The notes below the pieces were generated by a model that was not told where the DNA came from, did not search any database, and worked only from the letters and a program-made list of their open reading frames with translations. From assembly GCF_900112185.1 (NCBI RefSeq), contig NZ_FOKP01000009.1:1-64000 (forward strand): 64,000 bases of DNA. The letters run 5' to 3'. Position numbers and translations under genes: made by a program. The DNA comes from Allobosea sp. CRIB-10 (GTDB lineage Bacteria; Pseudomonadota; Alphaproteobacteria; Rhizobiales; Beijerinckiaceae). This document shows positions 61,481-64,000 of this stretch, one piece after another. Numbering within the stretch: the stretch's first letter is position 1; each line of letters begins with the position of its first letter.

Positions 61481-64000
61481 GCCATCCGCTCTTCCGCGGC
61501 CTGAAGCGCAGCGTCACCGCCGTCACGGTCGGCACCGTCACCATCGTCGGCTTCCTCTGGCTCTCGGGCGGGCTGATCGGCGAGCTCGCCGCCAGCCGCG
61601 CCTGGATCAAGCAGCCTGATTTCACCGAAACCAGCCGCTCGAACGAGGACCTGTTCCAGCAAGGCGTCGCGACCGGGCTGATCTGGCTCGACCCGGCCGG
61701 CCCCGTCATCCGCTCGCAGCCCTGCGAGGCGCTCTACGACGCCTCGCTGACCGTGCCGACGCCGCAAGGCACCAAGGACTTCTCGCGCACCTTGCTCGAC
61801 CGGCTGTGCAACCTGCCGGCCGGCGCGCAGATCCGCTCGGAAATGCTGGCCTGGAACAACTCCTTCCTGATCGCCGGCGCGCGCGACGACCGTGCGCCCG
61901 ACCGGCGCTGCGCCGACGGCACGCCGCTGACGCTGCCGGTGGTGCCGGCCGGCTGCCGCCCATCGAGCTGGACTGCCCGCGTCGCCCAGACCACCGACCT
62001 CGCCGCACCGCTCAACGTGATGCCGAATGCGGTGCCGCCGCCGCGCGACTTCGCCGATTTCGCCAAGCGCCGAGGCAACCAGCTCTCCGACTGGGCCCTG
62101 TTCGGCCCCTTGCGGGCGCCGGACGACCGGCTCGTGCTCTCGACCCGGCTGCCGGCCGGCAATCGCCGCGTCACCGTCGACATGATCCTGGAGCCGGCGC
62201 GCATCGTCGTCGGCAATGAGCGGGTCAATCTCGATCCCAAGCGCGACGAGCAGACCGTGCGCATCGCCGGCCTCGCCATCGCCGCCGAGCGCGTCTGCTC
62301 CGACAGCGACGACTTCGCCACCTGCGCCGAAGAGGCCCAGCAGGGGCTGCCGCATGGCTGGCGCTTCACCATCACCGGCGCGCGCCGGCGCGACGTCGAA
62401 ATCGGCTTCGAGGGCCAGCCGGTCCGGGCAGTGCCGCCGCGTGCCCGCGAAATCCTCGGTGGGCCGGGCGTGCAGAGCGAGGACGGCAAGGTCAAGCTCT
62501 GGCGCTCCGCGCATATCGAGGCCGATTGCGAGCGGGCCAAGACCAAACTCGTCTGCGAGCTCGGCTGGCGCGGCGCGGTCACGCAGCGGCGCACGGGCGC
62601 TGCCCGCGCGCTCTATTTCGCCGACGGCACGCCGGCGCTCGACAATAACGGCGTGCCGCTGCCGATCGTCGACGAGCTCGGCCTGACCGCGATGATCGGC
62701 TATGGCGCCGGCGATGTCGGCTCGCTCTCGGCCGCGCTCGGCCGGGCCCGCACCCGCGAGAACCTGACGCTCACCATCGAGCCGCGCCTGCAGAAGCTGG
62801 TGCAGGACGCCGTCTACGAGCATATGGGCGAGCGTCTCGGCCGGGGTAAGCGCCCGCGCAAGCCCGGCCCGCTGCCGGTCAACCTCACCCCCGAGCAGGA
62901 GCCGCCGGATCAGGGCGACGGCCGCGCCGTCGTGCTGCTGATGGATGCCGGCGACGAGCCGGGCGCGCTGCTCGGCCTGGCGAGCTGGCCCGATTTCGTG
63001 CCCGGCATGCATAGCTGGGACATCCAGGCGCTCTCGACCGGCCGCGACAGCGATTCCCCGCTCGCCGGCCATGGCTGGCGCGCCGGCGACGTCCACACCA
63101 TGCCGGGCTCGACCTTCAAGCTGGTCACCGGTCTCGCCAGCATCCTCGGCATCCGCGAGCAGCCCCGCTTCGCCGACATGATCATGGGCCGGATGCCGCC
63201 GGGGCAGCAGGCGCAGGTCTTCGGCATCCCGGGCGGCGGCATCCTCAATGTCGACGGCGTCGCGATCGCCAATTATGGCGGCGCCGGCTTCAATGTCGGC
63301 ATCCTCTCACCGGCGCAGAGCGGCTGCCCCGATGCCGGCCGCGGGGCGCAAATCGGTTTCTGCGAGGCGCTGATCAAGTCGTCGAACCTGTGGTTCGCCG
63401 GCATGGCGCTGACCATGGACGGGCGCAAGGTCGGCGGCCGGCCGACGACGGTGCCCGGCCGCACCGGCACGATCCTGGCGCAGATGACCGAGCATCTCTA
63501 CCCGATCACCCAGCCGGGCACGCTGGCCCAGCCCGGCGTCGACCTGACCCGCGGCATCGTGCCGGGCGCGCAGCGGCTGACCGGCGAAGCGCTGGACCTC
63601 GCGGTCGAGGACAAGCGCAATGCCAGACGCATCGACCTCGCCACCAACTCCTACGGCCAGGGCGTGCGCGCGACGCCGATCGCCATGGCCTCGATCTATG
63701 GATCGGTCGGTGCCCGCAAGGTCATCCTGCCGCGCGTGCTGAAGCCGGTCTCCGACGTCGCCGAGACGCCGATGCCGAACGAGGGCAAGCCGGTCATCCC
63801 CGGCATGGATCCGCGCCAGGCCGAGCCCTTCCTCGACGATGCCCAGCGCGGGCTCCACGGCGTGGTCAACTCGCCTGGCGGCACAGCCGCCGGCGTGATG
63901 GCCTCGCTGCCGCCCGAGGTGCGCAAGCGCATCTACGGCAAGACCGGCACCGCCGACACCACTGACGGCATGAACTCAGCCTGGTTCGCCGGCTGGATGG
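61477..64000 (+). CDS. Penicillin-binding-protein transpeptidase with large novel N-terminal region (partial)
   Basis: The gene starts at ATG 61477 (GGGAGG upstream) and is open to the window edge, at least 841 residues. A membrane anchor covers about 12-35. Residues 36-430 match no class B dimerisation domain I recognise. A transpeptidase domain follows with Ser545-x-x-Lys548 (GSTFK), Ser635-Ser636-Asn637 and Lys822-Thr-Gly824 (KTGTAD), the full penicillin-binding triad. It should cross-link peptidoglycan in the periplasm. Class B enzymes are usually about 580-650 residues, so this one is much longer. Coupling to the 495-residue protein is by ATGA. Confidence 0.85.
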   Translation, partial: MSHPLFRGLKRSVTAVTVGTVTIVGFLWLSGGLIGELAASRAWIKQPDFTETSRSNEDLFQQGVATGLIWLDPAGPVIRSQPCEALYDASLTVPTPQGTKDFSRTLLDRLCNLPAGAQIRSEMLAWNNSFLIAGARDDRAPDRRCADGTPLTLPVVPAGCRPSSWTARVAQTTDLAAPLNVMPNAVPPPRDFADFAKRRGNQLSDWALFGPLRAPDDRLVLSTRLPAGNRRVTVDMILEPARIVVGNERVNLDPKRDEQTVRIAGLAIAAERVCSDSDDFATCAEEAQQGLPHGWRFTITGARRRDVEIGFEGQPVRAVPPRAREILGGPGVQSEDGKVKLWRSAHIEADCERAKTKLVCELGWRGAVTQRRTGAARALYFADGTPALDNNGVPLPIVDELGLTAMIGYGAGDVGSLSAALGRARTRENLTLTIEPRLQKLVQDAVYEHMGERLGRGKRPRKPGPLPVNLTPEQEPPDQGDGRAVVLLMDAGDEPGALLGLASWPDFVPGMHSWDIQALSTGRDSDSPLAGHGWRAGDVHTMPGSTFKLVTGLASILGIREQPRFADMIMGRMPPGQQAQVFGIPGGGILNVDGVAIANYGGAGFNVGILSPAQSGCPDAGRGAQIGFCEALIKSSNLWFAGMALTMDGRKVGGRPTTVPGRTGTILAQMTEHLYPITQPGTLAQPGVDLTRGIVPGAQRLTGEALDLAVEDKRNARRIDLATNSYGQGVRATPIAMASIYGSVGARKVILPRVLKPVSDVAETPMPNEGKPVIPGMDPRQAEPFLDDAQRGLHGVVNSPGGTAAGVMASLPPEVRKRIYGKTGTADTTDGMNSAWFAGWM

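Overview
The window reads as chromosome of a high-GC alphaproteobacterium, most likely a Hyphomicrobiales member near Bosea or Methylobacterium. The basis is the gene families, frequent 1-4 bp start/stop overlaps, GTG/TTG starts, and a dispersed repeat at 48383-48480 of a type I associate with that order. No tRNA, rRNA, CRISPR array, insertion sequence or phage gene was found. The species assignment is inference.

Layout. 334-4611: ornithine cyclodeaminase-like protein, acetolactate-synthase-like TPP enzyme and aldehyde dehydrogenase. 4847-6561: SCO-type copper chaperone and an L,D-transpeptidase lipoprotein. 6688-10431: a divergent heavy-metal efflux locus (MerR sensor, P1B ATPase, signal peptidase II) with a well-preserved MerR operator, resembling lead-resistance pbr loci. 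10520-13730: periplasmic copper module (DUF2946-like, YcnI-like, CopC-CopD fusion, PCu(A)C chaperone). 13878-23855: a ten-gene sugar or sugar-acid operon with a family-1 ABC importer, dehydrogenases, a lactonase fused to an IclR regulator, an enolase-superfamily dehydratase and a DapA-family lyase. 24202-26619: exbB-exbD-tonB. 26629-28777: DUF900 lipoprotein hydrolase and an SDR. 28886-30301: metal-sensing CsoR/RcnR-family repressor divergent from an RcnA-type Ni/Co exporter.

31141-37871 (minus strand): FGGY kinase, then SDR, RbsC/RbsB/FrcA-type importer, nucleoside hydrolase and an unknown protein. 37903-42173: amino-acid or polyamine importer plus FAD oxidase, divergent from an XRE-cupin regulator with twin operators. 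42487-44453: alpha/beta hydrolase, cytochrome c, Nudix protein. 44463-48318: predicted nucleic-acid-type 2OG oxygenase divergent from copA-cueR with a near-perfect CueR operator. 48505-51244: small unknown protein, cytochrome P450 and glycine-zipper lipoprotein.

51313-64000 is the least explained part. It holds a secreted IalB-domain protein with an unusual leader, a divergent 190-residue unknown, and a plus-strand series of a 795-residue unknown, a 1179-residue actin/Hsp70-fold protein (possibly SrfB-like), a 495-residue unknown and a penicillin-binding-protein transpeptidase with a very large unfamiliar N-terminal half that runs off the window. This is the best candidate for an undescribed envelope-associated system.

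Mobile-like palindromic elements (3074-3179, 4633-4843, 17285-17373, 18342-18448, 33393-33485) sit only between genes. In all three ABC operons, a palindromic element or stem-loop lies directly downstream of the solute-binding-protein gene, which suggests a shared way of setting high binding-protein levels.
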